Part shown: piece after piece, positions 1 through 6,649 of the stretch
Layout of the letters: each line of letters opens with the position of its first letter
Position numbering within the stretch: the first letter of the stretch is position 1
DNA from: DASZFV01 sp036494575
GTDB lineage: Bacteria; Myxococcota_A; Polyangia; Fen-1088
DNA: 21,700 bases
NCBI GenBank assembly: GCA_036494575.1
Contig: DASXOE010000100.1
Location: forward strand, 1-21,700
Direction of reading: 5' to 3'
Notes under the pieces: model-generated
Told to the model about the DNA's origin: nothing
The model's input: only the letters and a program-made list of their open reading frames with translations
Database searches by the model: none
Position numbers and translations under genes: made by a program

Positions 1-1029
1 GGCGACGCGAACGTGGCCGGGCGGGTGGACCTCGTAGTCGTCGCCGTCGATCGCGACGGTGAGCGCCTCCATGGGCGCGGCGGGGTGGGCGAAGATCGCC
101 GCGGTCGTGACCACATACGCGGGGCCGAGCATCATGACGCCGAAGGCATCCGCCACGAGCTCGCGGCGCCAGTTCGCCACGATGCGATCGACGTCGCGGA
201 GGCCGACGCCCTCGCTGCCGTCTAGAACGTGCGCGTCGCCGGCAGCGGCTTCGAGACCGTGCCGGCGCAAGAGCTCGTCATCCAGGCCCGCGACGCTGTC
301 GTAGAAGTCGTGGCCCACCTCGTGGCCGAGCGCGGGCCAGCGGTGGACCTCCGCCAACCACTTCCACGGTAAATGCAGGATGGCCAGGCCCGTCGGATCG
401 TCGACGCGCGCGAGCCAGGGCGAGCAGTCGTCACCGAAGACGGCCGCCGCCCGATCGGAGCTGAGCGGCACGGCGTTGATGCGGCAGCAGTCGACGACCG
501 GGCGGTAACACGCCTCGGCGAGCGCGTCGGCGTCGTCGATGAGCTCGGCGAGGCTCGGATCGCAGCGCTGGTCAGCCATGCGTGAGATGAGGCCCAGGAG
601 CGCCTCGAGATGGGCGGCCGAGAAGACGAGCGGCTGCAACGTCGTGGCGGGCGTGGCGCGCCGCGCATCGGCCTGCAGCTCCGCGAGCTTCGGCAGCGCG
701 AAGTCGCGGAGCGTCTGCACGAGCGGCGCGCAGAGGGGCGCGGCGGTGCATCGCGCCTCGAGGACGCGCGCCCGCTTCGCGAGCTCGCCCAGCTGGGCCG
801 CGAGACGCTCGATGGCCGCGCGCTCGGGCGCGGGCCGCGTCGCCGCCGTGGCCTGGCCGAGCTGCGCGAGCTTGGGAGGCGGGGAGGGCGCCTGCGGCGC
901 CGCGTCGCGCCCGCGCCCGGCGATCGCACGCAGGATCCGCGCGACCAGGCGCACCACCCCGCGCAGGAGCAGGTAGATGAGCTTGGCGATCCCGCCCACG
1001 ACCAGGAAGAGGAGGCGCAGCTCGTTCAT
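1..1029 (-). CDS. Membrane-anchored HExxH zinc metallopeptidase-like protein (3' end outside window)
   Basis: The frame is open from an ATG at 1029 to the left edge (343 codons seen, no stop), so the C-terminus is missing. Residues 4-36 are strongly hydrophobic (LLFLVVGGIAKLIYLLL) and form an N-terminal membrane anchor. A Pro/Ala linker follows at about 42-56, then an Ala/Leu-rich helical region. HEVGH at 236-240 is a zinc-binding HExxH. Glu290 in ELVADAFG, 50 residues on, fits the third ligand of the gluzincin pattern HExxH...ExxxD, as in M48-type peptidases. I infer a membrane-bound zinc peptidase; the exact family is not recognised. It lies downstream of nfeD and floA on the same strand, so a membrane-quality-control role is plausible. 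No clear Shine-Dalgarno sequence precedes the ATG. The in-frame TAG at 1051-1053 sets the limit upstream, so the ATG is the natural start. Confidence is high that it is a gene and moderate on function. Confidence 0.8.
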   Translation of the reverse strand, partial: MNELRLLFLVVGGIAKLIYLLLRGVVRLVARILRAIAGRGRDAAPQAPSPPPKLAQLGQATAATRPAPERAAIERLAAQLGELAKRARVLEARCTAAPLCAPLVQTLRDFALPKLAELQADARRATPATTLQPLVFSAAHLEALLGLISRMADQRCDPSLAELIDDADALAEACYRPVVDCCRINAVPLSSDRAAAVFGDDCSPWLARVDDPTGLAILHLPWKWLAEVHRWPALGHEVGHDFYDSVAGLDDELLRRHGLEAAAGDAHVLDGSEGVGLRDVDRIVANWRRELVADAFGVMMLGPAYVVTTAAIFAHPAAPMEALTVAIDGDDYEVHPPGHVRVA

Positions 1030-1050
1030 GAGGCGCTCACGAGCCGCGCG

Positions 1051-1215
1051 CTAACGCTTGAGCGCGCGCCGGGGGAGGCCGCGCCGGAAGGGCGACGGCC
1101 GGAGCAGGGTGCGCAAGGCGAATCGGCGCACGAACGCCTCGCGATCCGCGAGGAACCACAGCGGGGGAGGCGGCGCGGGCCGCTGGCCCGGCGGACCGTC
1201 AGACCTCGCCGCCAC
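1051..1215 (-). CDS. Possible small basic protein (54 aa) overlapping the floA 3' end
   Basis: A GTG at 1215, 15 bases before the end of the floA stop codon and in another frame, opens a 54-codon frame ending in TAG at 1051-1053. The product starts MAARSDGPPG, has a Pro-rich stretch (PAPPPP) and then a basic amphipathic tail with WFLADREAFVRRFALRTLL. A purine-rich AAGGGAACGAAGA lies directly before the GTG. The composition looks like coding sequence rather than spacer, and translational coupling with floA is plausible. The Bacillus yqeZ-yqfA operon also carries a small gene (yqfB) after the flotillin, but I see no basis for claiming homology. The TAG is in frame with the following metallopeptidase and only 7 codons separate them. 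The segment could therefore also be a former N-terminal extension, or the product of a sequence error. Unrecognised function. Confidence 0.4.
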   Translation of the reverse strand: MAARSDGPPGQRPAPPPPLWFLADREAFVRRFALRTLLRPSPFRRGLPRRALKR

Positions 1216-2197
1216 TCTTCGTTCCCTTGCCGCCGCTCATGTCGGCGAACGAGGCGCGCATGTCCGTGTCGGCGACGACGTTCTTCATCTGGTAGTAGTC
1301 CATGACGCCGAGGCGCCCGGCCCGCAGCGCCTCGGCCATGGCCGTCGGCACGAGCGCCTCGGCCTCGACGAGCTTGGCGCGCATCTCCTGCACCTTGGCC
1401 TTCATCTCCTGCTCGAGGGCCACGGCGCTGGCGCGCCGGCTCTCGGCCTGGGCCTGCGAGACGAGCTTAGAGGCCTCCGCCTGCTCGGCCTGGAGCTTCG
1501 CGCCCACGTTCGCGCCGACCTCGACGTCGGCGATGTCGATCGAGAGGATCTCGAAGGCCGTGCCGGCGTCGAGGGCCTTCTTGAGCACCGTCTTCGAGAT
1601 CGAATCAGGGTTCTCGAGCACGAGCTTGTAGTCGTGCGCCGCGCCGATGGTCGAGACGACGCCCTCGCCGACGCGCGCGAGGATCGTCTCCTCGCCGGCG
1701 CCGCCCACGATGCGGTCGAGGTTGGTGCGCACCGTGATGCGCGCCACCGCGAGCAGCTGGATGCCGTCCTTGGCGACACCCGGGATCTTGGGCGTCGTGA
1801 TGACGCGCGGGTTGACGCTCATTTGGACCGCCTCGAGGACGTGCCGGCCCGCGAGGTCGATGGCGGCCGCGCGATCGAAGTCGAGCGGGATGCCGGCCTT
1901 GGCCGCCGAGATGAGCGCCTGGACGACGAGCTCGACGTGACCGCGCGCGAGGTAATGCGCCTCGAGCTGGTCGGTCGTGAGGTTGAGGCCGGCCTTGAGC
2001 GCATTGATGCGCGAGTTGACGATGAGCGGCGGCGGCACCTTGCGCAGGCGCATGGCCACGAGCTGCATCATGGCGACCCCGGCGCCGGCCGTCTTGGCCG
2101 TGATCCACAGGCCGAGAGGGACGATCGACAAGATCGTGAAGAACACGATGAGCGCGAGGACGCCCCCGCCGACGATCACGACCTGACCAAGATTCAT
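1199..2197 (-). CDS. floA: Flotillin-like protein FloA
   Basis: This 332-residue protein matches the usual length of the YqfA/FloA flotillin-like family (about 330 aa). An N-terminal hydrophobic segment (about residues 5-32, VVIVGGGVLALIVFFTIL) would insert into the membrane as a hairpin or anchor. It is followed by the family's conserved stretch (VPPPLIVNSRINALKAGLNL), an SPFH/PHB-type domain to about residue 225, and an Ala/Glu/Gln-rich coiled coil (about 228-290) that mediates oligomerisation. FloA proteins organise functional membrane microdomains. The start is fixed by a good Shine-Dalgarno AAGGAG at 2202-2207, four bases plus an A before the ATG. The gene sits 21 bases after nfeD, the classic NfeD-flotillin pairing, and its end overlaps a small ORF. 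Family assignment is firm. The physiological role in this organism is inferred. Confidence 0.95.
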   Translation of the reverse strand: MNLGQVVIVGGGVLALIVFFTILSIVPLGLWITAKTAGAGVAMMQLVAMRLRKVPPPLIVNSRINALKAGLNLTTDQLEAHYLARGHVELVVQALISAAKAGIPLDFDRAAAIDLAGRHVLEAVQMSVNPRVITTPKIPGVAKDGIQLLAVARITVRTNLDRIVGGAGEETILARVGEGVVSTIGAAHDYKLVLENPDSISKTVLKKALDAGTAFEILSIDIADVEVGANVGAKLQAEQAEASKLVSQAQAESRRASAVALEQEMKAKVQEMRAKLVEAEALVPTAMAEALRAGRLGVMDYYQMKNVVADTDMRASFADMSGGKGTKSGGEV

Positions 2198-2201
2198 GGG
2201 T

Positions 2202-2207
2202 CTCCTT
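2202..2207 (-). promoter_or_regulatory. Shine-Dalgarno sequence of floA
   Basis: AAGGAG on the minus strand sits just upstream of the ATG at 2197 and supports that start. It is one of the few strong ribosome binding sites in the window; many genes here have none. Confidence 0.75.
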
Positions 2208-2218
2208 GGGCTCTGTTC

Positions 2219-3610
2219 CTACGGCTTGCGACGGACGACGATGCGCGCGCCGGCCACCTCGATGACCTCGATGGCCGCGCCTTGCTCGACGAAGTCGCCC
2301 TCGCTCACGACGTCGAGGCGGCGCCCGTCGACGACGGCCTTGCCCGTGGGCCGCAGCGCCGTCCCCGCCACGCCCGCGCGGCCCACGAGCGACGCCGGCG
2401 CCGACATGGCCGCAGGCGCGCCCACGGTGTCGCTCAGGATGAGCGCGCGGCCGAGGCGCGAGCGCGGCAGGAAGCGCGAGAGAAACCCCAGGGCGACGCC
2501 GGCCGCGAGGAGCGAGCCGAACCCGCGCGTCAGGGCCGACGGCAGCCAGCCGAGCGACCAGGAGATCCCGAGCGGCACGTGCTTGACGTCCACCATCGAC
2601 ACGGTGAGCGCGACCACCGCCAAGATGACGCCCAGGACGACCATGACGCCGTGGCCCGGAAAGAAGAGCAGCTCGACCGCGATGAGCGCGGCCCCCGCGC
2701 CGAACAGAATCAGCGTCTCCCACCCGGCGAGGTTCACGACGTACTGCCCGAACGTGAAGAGCAGCAGGCAGCAAAGGCCGATGAGACCGGACACGAGGTG
2801 GCCCGGAGCCCACAGCTCGATCATGATGCCCAGCATCCCCAGAGTCATGAGCAGCGACGACACGGCGCTGCCCGCGAGGAAGCGCGCCAGGCTCTCCGCC
2901 CAGTTCGGCGCCACGCGGACGACCGAGAGCGGCGGCCGGTGCAGCCGCGCGCACAGGTCTTCGAGGGACGTCGCCTCGAACGCCGCGAGCTGGAACTTGA
3001 GCGCCTCGGCGGTCGTCAGCGTGAGGGTCGTGTCCTTGCCGTCGAGGCCGGGGATCTCGACCTGGGCGTCGACCATGGCCTCCGCGAGATCGCCGCGTCG
3101 GCCCTTGGCCTCCGCCGTGGCCTTCATCTCCTTGCGAAAGTAAGAGATGACCTTGGCCTCGACGGGCTGCATCTTGCCGCCTTGGATCTCGACGGGCGTG
3201 GCGGCGCCGATCGTCGCGCCGTGCGCCATGACGATCGTGTCCGTCGCGAGCGCGACGAGCGCGCCGGCCGAGATCGCGCGGTGGTCGACGAACGCGACGG
3301 TTTTCGCGCGCGACGCGAGCAGCGCGTCGCGGATCTGCACGGCGGCGTCGATGCGCCCGCCGAACGTGTCGATGTCGAGCACGACGAGGTCGTCCGGCCC
3401 GGCCTCCCGGAGCACGCGCAGCAGAAAAGCCGACACCCCGAGATCGACCTCGCGCGACAGGGGCGCGACGAGCGTGCGCCCGCGCGGCGCCGGCTCGGCC
3501 CGGCCGGCGGCGCTCGAGGCGGAGGCGCCCGCGCCGAGCGCGAGGGCCGCCACGGCGACCGCGAGGCGGCCCCACCGCGCCCGCGCGCGTCCCGCGACAA
3601 TTTGCCTCAC
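2219..3610 (-). CDS. nfeD: NfeD-family membrane-bound serine protease (ClpP-class, long form)
   Basis: The protein has a signal peptide (hydrophobic LAVAVAALALGAGASAS), a periplasmic ClpP/crotonase-fold protease domain of about 200 residues, a block of about 4-6 membrane helices (about 255-400), and a C-terminal OB-fold NfeD domain ending IVVRRKP. LDIDTFGGRID and HRAISAGALVALA match the 1510-N/NfeD protease. The candidate nucleophile is Ser114 in ISAGAL, and the likely general-base Lys is Lys153 in EAKVISYF (numbered from GTG 3610). NfeD proteases partner with flotillins or stomatins, and floA follows 21 bases downstream. Start choice: GTG 3610 gives a compact signal peptide and lies just after a good promoter (TTGACC-N17-TGTACT). 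Alternative starts at TTG 3640 and GTG 3637 would overlap or precede that -10. Length 463 aa. Family call firm, exact start moderate. Confidence 0.93.
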   Translation of the reverse strand: MRQIVAGRARARWGRLAVAVAALALGAGASASSAAGRAEPAPRGRTLVAPLSREVDLGVSAFLLRVLREAGPDDLVVLDIDTFGGRIDAAVQIRDALLASRAKTVAFVDHRAISAGALVALATDTIVMAHGATIGAATPVEIQGGKMQPVEAKVISYFRKEMKATAEAKGRRGDLAEAMVDAQVEIPGLDGKDTTLTLTTAEALKFQLAAFEATSLEDLCARLHRPPLSVVRVAPNWAESLARFLAGSAVSSLLMTLGMLGIMIELWAPGHLVSGLIGLCCLLLFTFGQYVVNLAGWETLILFGAGAALIAVELLFFPGHGVMVVLGVILAVVALTVSMVDVKHVPLGISWSLGWLPSALTRGFGSLLAAGVALGFLSRFLPRSRLGRALILSDTVGAPAAMSAPASLVGRAGVAGTALRPTGKAVVDGRRLDVVSEGDFVEQGAAIEVIEVAGARIVVRRKP

Positions 3611-3630
3611 GCCCGCCCCGACATGTCGCG

Positions 3631-3659
3631 AGTACACCAAGACCTTCGCGGGGGGTCAA
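3631..3659 (-). promoter_or_regulatory. Sigma-70-type promoter for the nfeD-floA operon
   Basis: On the minus strand, TTGACC (3654-3659) is separated by exactly 17 bases from TGTACT (3631-3636). Transcription would begin around 3624, leaving a leader of about 14 bases before GTG 3610. Upstream, at 3660-3675, a GCCGC/GCGGC inverted repeat lies just after the HNH gene stop; it could be a weak stem-loop but has no T-run. The hexamers are seen directly; promoter activity is inferred. Confidence 0.55.
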
Positions 3660-3677
3660 GCCGCGCTCGGGCGGCGC

Positions 3678-4277
3678 TCAGTCTTTGAGCTCGACGTTCC
3701 AGTACGACGCGTCGGCGATGCCCAGGAACGGCAGCCACTCGCGGTACCGGACCTTGCCGCCGTTCGTGCGGAAGGTCGGCGTCCAGCGTGGCCGCATAGG
3801 CACCTTGAGCAGCTTCATGTGCGCCTGCTCGGGTGTGCGCGCGCCCTTCGTGAGGTTGCAGTCGATGCAGCAGCACACGACGTTCTCCCAGGTCGTGCGG
3901 CCGCCCTGGGCGCGCGGCACGACGTGGTCGAGGTTGAGGTCGACGCGCGGCAGCTCCTCCCCGCAGTACTGGCAGGTGTTGCCGTCGCGCATGTAGATGT
4001 TGTGGCGCGAGAAGCGCACCTTCGTGCGCGGGATGCGATCGTACATCTGCAGCACGATGACGCGCGGCACGCGGATGGCGCGGGTCACCGTGTGAATGAC
4101 GTCGTGGTCGCCCACCTCGGCCGACAGCTGCGCCCAGCTCTCGAAGTCGAACGTCTTGAACTCGAGGTCGACGACCCGAGCCACGCCCGAATAGAGCAGC
4201 GAAAAGGCCCGTCGGACGTTCGTGACGTGGATGGGCTGGTAGTGCCGGTTGAGAACCAGGACCGCAGTGTTCGTCAT
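3678..4277 (-). CDS. HNH endonuclease family protein
   Basis: This 199-residue protein has an N-terminal region of about 85 residues (VLVLNRHYQPIHVTNVRRAF) typical of a bacterial HNH family found on chromosomes of myxobacteria, cyanobacteria and others. A complete HNH module follows: CQYC (Cys102, Cys105) and CIDC (Cys137, Cys140) as structural zinc ligands, LDHVVPRAQGG with His118 as likely catalytic base, Asn132 (WENVV), and Asn141 in the third position. Members of this family are usually annotated as HNH endonucleases with no defined target. It is not obviously part of a restriction or phage module here. The start is ATG 4277. There is no Shine-Dalgarno sequence, and a perfect 10-bp inverted repeat ends one base before the ATG. 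nfeD lies downstream on the same strand but has its own promoter. Fold is certain, biological role unknown. Confidence 0.9.
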   Translation of the reverse strand: MTNTAVLVLNRHYQPIHVTNVRRAFSLLYSGVARVVDLEFKTFDFESWAQLSAEVGDHDVIHTVTRAIRVPRVIVLQMYDRIPRTKVRFSRHNIYMRDGNTCQYCGEELPRVDLNLDHVVPRAQGGRTTWENVVCCCIDCNLTKGARTPEQAHMKLLKVPMRPRWTPTFRTNGGKVRYREWLPFLGIADASYWNVELKD

Positions 4278-4315
4278 CGAGGGCCGGTGACTAAAATGTA
4301 GCAGGCCGGCCCTCG
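4278..4315. repeat. Perfect 10-bp inverted repeat flanking an AT-rich core, upstream of the HNH gene
   Basis: CGAGGGCCGG (4278-4287) and its exact reverse complement CCGGCCCTCG (4306-4315) bracket an 18-base AT-rich core. The core carries -10-like hexamers in both directions: TAAAAT on plus (4292-4297) and TACATT on minus (4295-4300). The left arm abuts the HNH ATG. The geometry suggests an operator over a minus-strand promoter, or a hairpin if transcription starts further upstream. Symmetry is seen; function is inferred. Confidence 0.6.
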
Positions 4316-4332
4316 CTCCGCAAAAGGGAGCG
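4314..4332. repeat. Short stem-loop in the divergent intergenic region
   Basis: CGCTCC (4314-4319) pairs with GGAGCG (4327-4332) around a 7-base loop containing AAAA. It sits next to the larger inverted repeat, upstream of the histidine kinase gene. There is no T-run, so a terminator function is not supported. Confidence 0.35.
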
Positions 4333-4369
4333 CCGCATCACCGCGCCGCGACGCCGGCTGTTTCTGGGC

Positions 4370-4384
4370 TAAAATCGCCGCGCC
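4370..4384 (+). promoter_or_regulatory. Leaderless-type -10 element for the histidine kinase gene
   Basis: TAAAAT (4370-4375) is followed by nine bases and then GTG 4385. No Shine-Dalgarno sequence is present and no convincing -35 is seen. A start site 6-9 bases after the hexamer would put the mRNA 5' end at or within three bases of the GTG. The same spacing recurs at four other genes in this window. Confidence 0.6.
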
Positions 4385-6637
4385 GTGAGCCTTCAGCCCG
4401 TCTCAGCGCTCGTCGCCGCCATCGTGAGCTTCGCGATCGGCGGCTCGGTGCTGTTGCGTGAGCCCCGCCGGCGCGCCCACGTGCTGTTCGCGACGCTCTC
4501 CTTCAACATCGCGGCGTTCTGCCTCATCTCGTTCTTCGCCAAGCGCTTCGAGTCGCCGCTCCTCGGCTGGCTGGCGCTGCTCGTGGCGGTCTCGTTGCCC
4601 GCGACGGCGCAGCGGTTCTTCCAGGCCTTCCTCGGCGACGAGGCGGGGCCGCCGCCGCTGTCGCGCTCGACCGTCGTCGGCGCGGTCGTGCTCTACACGG
4701 CGCTCTTCTTCTCGCGCTTCATCGAGCCCCTGCACACGACGACCTGGTTCGGCGTCGCCTTCCTCGCCTACGTGTTCGCGGGCCTCTACCTCTCGGTCTT
4801 CTACCTCTACAAGCGCTACCGCGCGACGCCCTCGCGCGTCGAGAAGACGCGCCTCCTCTATCTGCTCGTGGGCGGGTTCGCCACGGTGACCTCCGTGCTC
4901 CTCGAGTCGGTCCCGCGCGGACCGAGCTTCGGGAGCGCCTTCATCATCGTCTACCTCTACTTCCTTTCGCAGAACCTCGTTCGATACCGCCTGCTCGATC
5001 TCAACGAGCTGCTCGGCCGCATGGTCGTCCTCGGCACGCTCGTCTTCATCCTCTCGCTCATCTACGGCCTTCTCGTCAGCTGGGTGGGCAGCGAGGAGCA
5101 CGGGCTCTTCTTCTTCAACTCGCTGCTGGCCTCGGCGACGATCGTCATCCTCATCGAGCCGCTTCGCGGCCGCGTAGAGGGCGCCATCAATCGCTGGATG
5201 TTCCAGGAAAAGTACGAGCTGTCGCGGCGCATCGAGACGCTGCGCGCCGACCTGGCCAACGTCATCGACATGCGCGTGCTCGTGCCGCGCGTGCTCTCGG
5301 CGCTCGAGGACTCGCGCCGCATCACGCACGCGTCGATCTACCTCGCCGATCCCGACGGGTCGGGCTTCGAGCTCGCCGGGCACGTCGGGCCGCGGCCCGA
5401 GGCGCGCTTCGACGCCATCGCGCACCGCGCCTTCTTCGAGCGCCTGCGCCGCGCCGGCGTCGTCACGCTCGAGGGCGTCGAGCGCGAGATCGCGGCGAGC
5501 CGCACGACGCCCGAGGAGCTCGAGAGCCTGCAGCTCATGCTGCGCACCCTCGAGCAGATGAACGGCTCGGTGGCGCTGGCCTTCTCGGGCGAGGACCAGC
5601 TCCTCGGCATGCTCGTGCTGCGCGACGAGCGCCTGCGCGAGGCTTACTCCACCGACGAGATCGAGCTCTTCCGCCTCGTCGCGACGACGATCGGCGTGAC
5701 GCTGCAGAACTCGCAGGTTTACGAGCGCATGAAGGAGCGCGATCGCCTCGCGGCCCTCGGCCAGATGGCGGCCGGCCTGGCCCACGAGATCCGCAACCCG
5801 CTCGGCTCGATCAAGGGCGCCGCGCAGTTCCTTCAACCGAACGTCAAGACGCCGGGCTCGCCCGGCTCTGCCGATCTGGGTGACCAGCGGGAGTTCCTCA
5901 ACATCATCGTCGAGGAGGTGAACCGCCTCAACAAGATCGTCTCGCAGTTCCTCGACTACGCGCGCCCGTACCGCGGCGAGCAGAAGCCGCTCGAGATCGC
6001 CGACGTCCTCAAGAAGACGCTGCAGCTCCTCGCCAAGGAAGAGGCCAGCCACTTCGAGATCACGACGGCCTTCGCCGAACGCCTGCCGCCCGTGCGCGCC
6101 GACGCCGAGCAGCTCCTGCAGGTCTTCCTCAACCTGTCGTTGAACGCGCTGCAGGCCATGCCCCAGGGCGGCAAGCTGCACATCTCGACGGGCCTGCGCC
6201 GCGCCACGCGCCGCGGCGCCGCGGCGGCCTTTCTCGAGATCCGCTTCCGGGACAGCGGCGTCGGCATTCCCCCCACGGATCTCAAGAATCTCTTCATCCC
6301 GTTCTTCACGACGAAGGACAAAGGGACGGGGCTGGGCTTGCCCATCAGCCAGCGCATCATCGAGAACCACGGCGGCACGATCGAGGTGCGCTCGCAGCCG
6401 GGCGAGGGGGCGACCTTCACGGTGCTGCTCCCCGTCGAGGCGGACGCCTACGCGGCCTATGCCGAGCCCAAGGTGATCGACAGCGGGCGCCGCACGCCGA
6501 CGGCGCAACCCGTGCCGCTCACGCCCGCCTCCCTGCTGCCGCCGCCCGTTCGGTCGGGCCCTCCGCCGGCGCCCGCGGCGGCGGGCGTCAGCGCCTCGCG
6601 GAAGCCCGCGACGGCGGTCACCGCCCGAAAAGGGTAA
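4385..6637 (+). CDS. Multi-TM/GAF sensor histidine kinase (NtrB/PrsK-like)
   Basis: This 750-residue kinase begins with about seven or more membrane helices (residues 1-260), resembling the 7TM N-terminus of PrsK-like kinases. A GAF-like domain follows (about 305-440), then a HisKA dimerisation helix with H-box LAHEIRNPLGS (phospho-acceptor His467). The ATPase domain has N-box Asn587 (NLSLNALQAM), G1 DSGVGIP (623-629), F-box FIPFFTT and G2 GTGLGLPIS (647-655). The last 50-60 residues are a Pro/Ala-rich tail. It should phosphorylate the sigma-54 activator encoded 12 bases downstream. GTG 4385 is preceded by TAAAAT-N9, consistent with leaderless expression. The architecture recalls the PrsK/PrsR pair linked to exosortase (EPS/PEP-CTERM) loci, but no exosortase gene is visible. 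Kinase function is firm; the signal is unknown. Confidence 0.93.
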   Translation: MSLQPVSALVAAIVSFAIGGSVLLREPRRRAHVLFATLSFNIAAFCLISFFAKRFESPLLGWLALLVAVSLPATAQRFFQAFLGDEAGPPPLSRSTVVGAVVLYTALFFSRFIEPLHTTTWFGVAFLAYVFAGLYLSVFYLYKRYRATPSRVEKTRLLYLLVGGFATVTSVLLESVPRGPSFGSAFIIVYLYFLSQNLVRYRLLDLNELLGRMVVLGTLVFILSLIYGLLVSWVGSEEHGLFFFNSLLASATIVILIEPLRGRVEGAINRWMFQEKYELSRRIETLRADLANVIDMRVLVPRVLSALEDSRRITHASIYLADPDGSGFELAGHVGPRPEARFDAIAHRAFFERLRRAGVVTLEGVEREIAASRTTPEELESLQLMLRTLEQMNGSVALAFSGEDQLLGMLVLRDERLREAYSTDEIELFRLVATTIGVTLQNSQVYERMKERDRLAALGQMAAGLAHEIRNPLGSIKGAAQFLQPNVKTPGSPGSADLGDQREFLNIIVEEVNRLNKIVSQFLDYARPYRGEQKPLEIADVLKKTLQLLAKEEASHFEITTAFAERLPPVRADAEQLLQVFLNLSLNALQAMPQGGKLHISTGLRRATRRGAAAAFLEIRFRDSGVGIPPTDLKNLFIPFFTTKDKGTGLGLPISQRIIENHGGTIEVRSQPGEGATFTVLLPVEADAYAAYAEPKVIDSGRRTPTAQPVPLTPASLLPPPVRSGPPPAPAAAGVSASRKPATAVTARKG

Positions 6638-6649
6638 GCTCGGGCGGCC
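6635..6649 (+). promoter_or_regulatory. Possible leaderless-type -10 element for the response regulator gene
   Basis: TAAGCT (6635-6640) lies nine bases before GTG 6650 and includes the kinase stop codon TAA. The pattern matches four other genes here, but overlap with the stop makes chance more likely at this site. No Shine-Dalgarno sequence precedes the GTG. Confidence 0.35.

Noticed and set aside
3660..3675. Rho-independent terminator after the HNH gene
   Set aside because: There is a 5-bp GCCGC/GCGGC stem but no T-run, and the nfeD -35 TTGACC follows directly.
1058..3688. 876-codon open frame on the plus strand across floA and nfeD
   Set aside because: It is antisense to two clear protein families, and its product is dominated by Arg, Asp, Ala, His and Leu repeats typical of GC-rich reverse-frame translation.
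3678..4277. HNH gene as part of a phage, restriction or homing element
   Set aside because: There are no neighbouring methylase, integrase, intron or terminase genes, and base use matches the surrounding chromosome; the family is also found as a solitary chromosomal gene.
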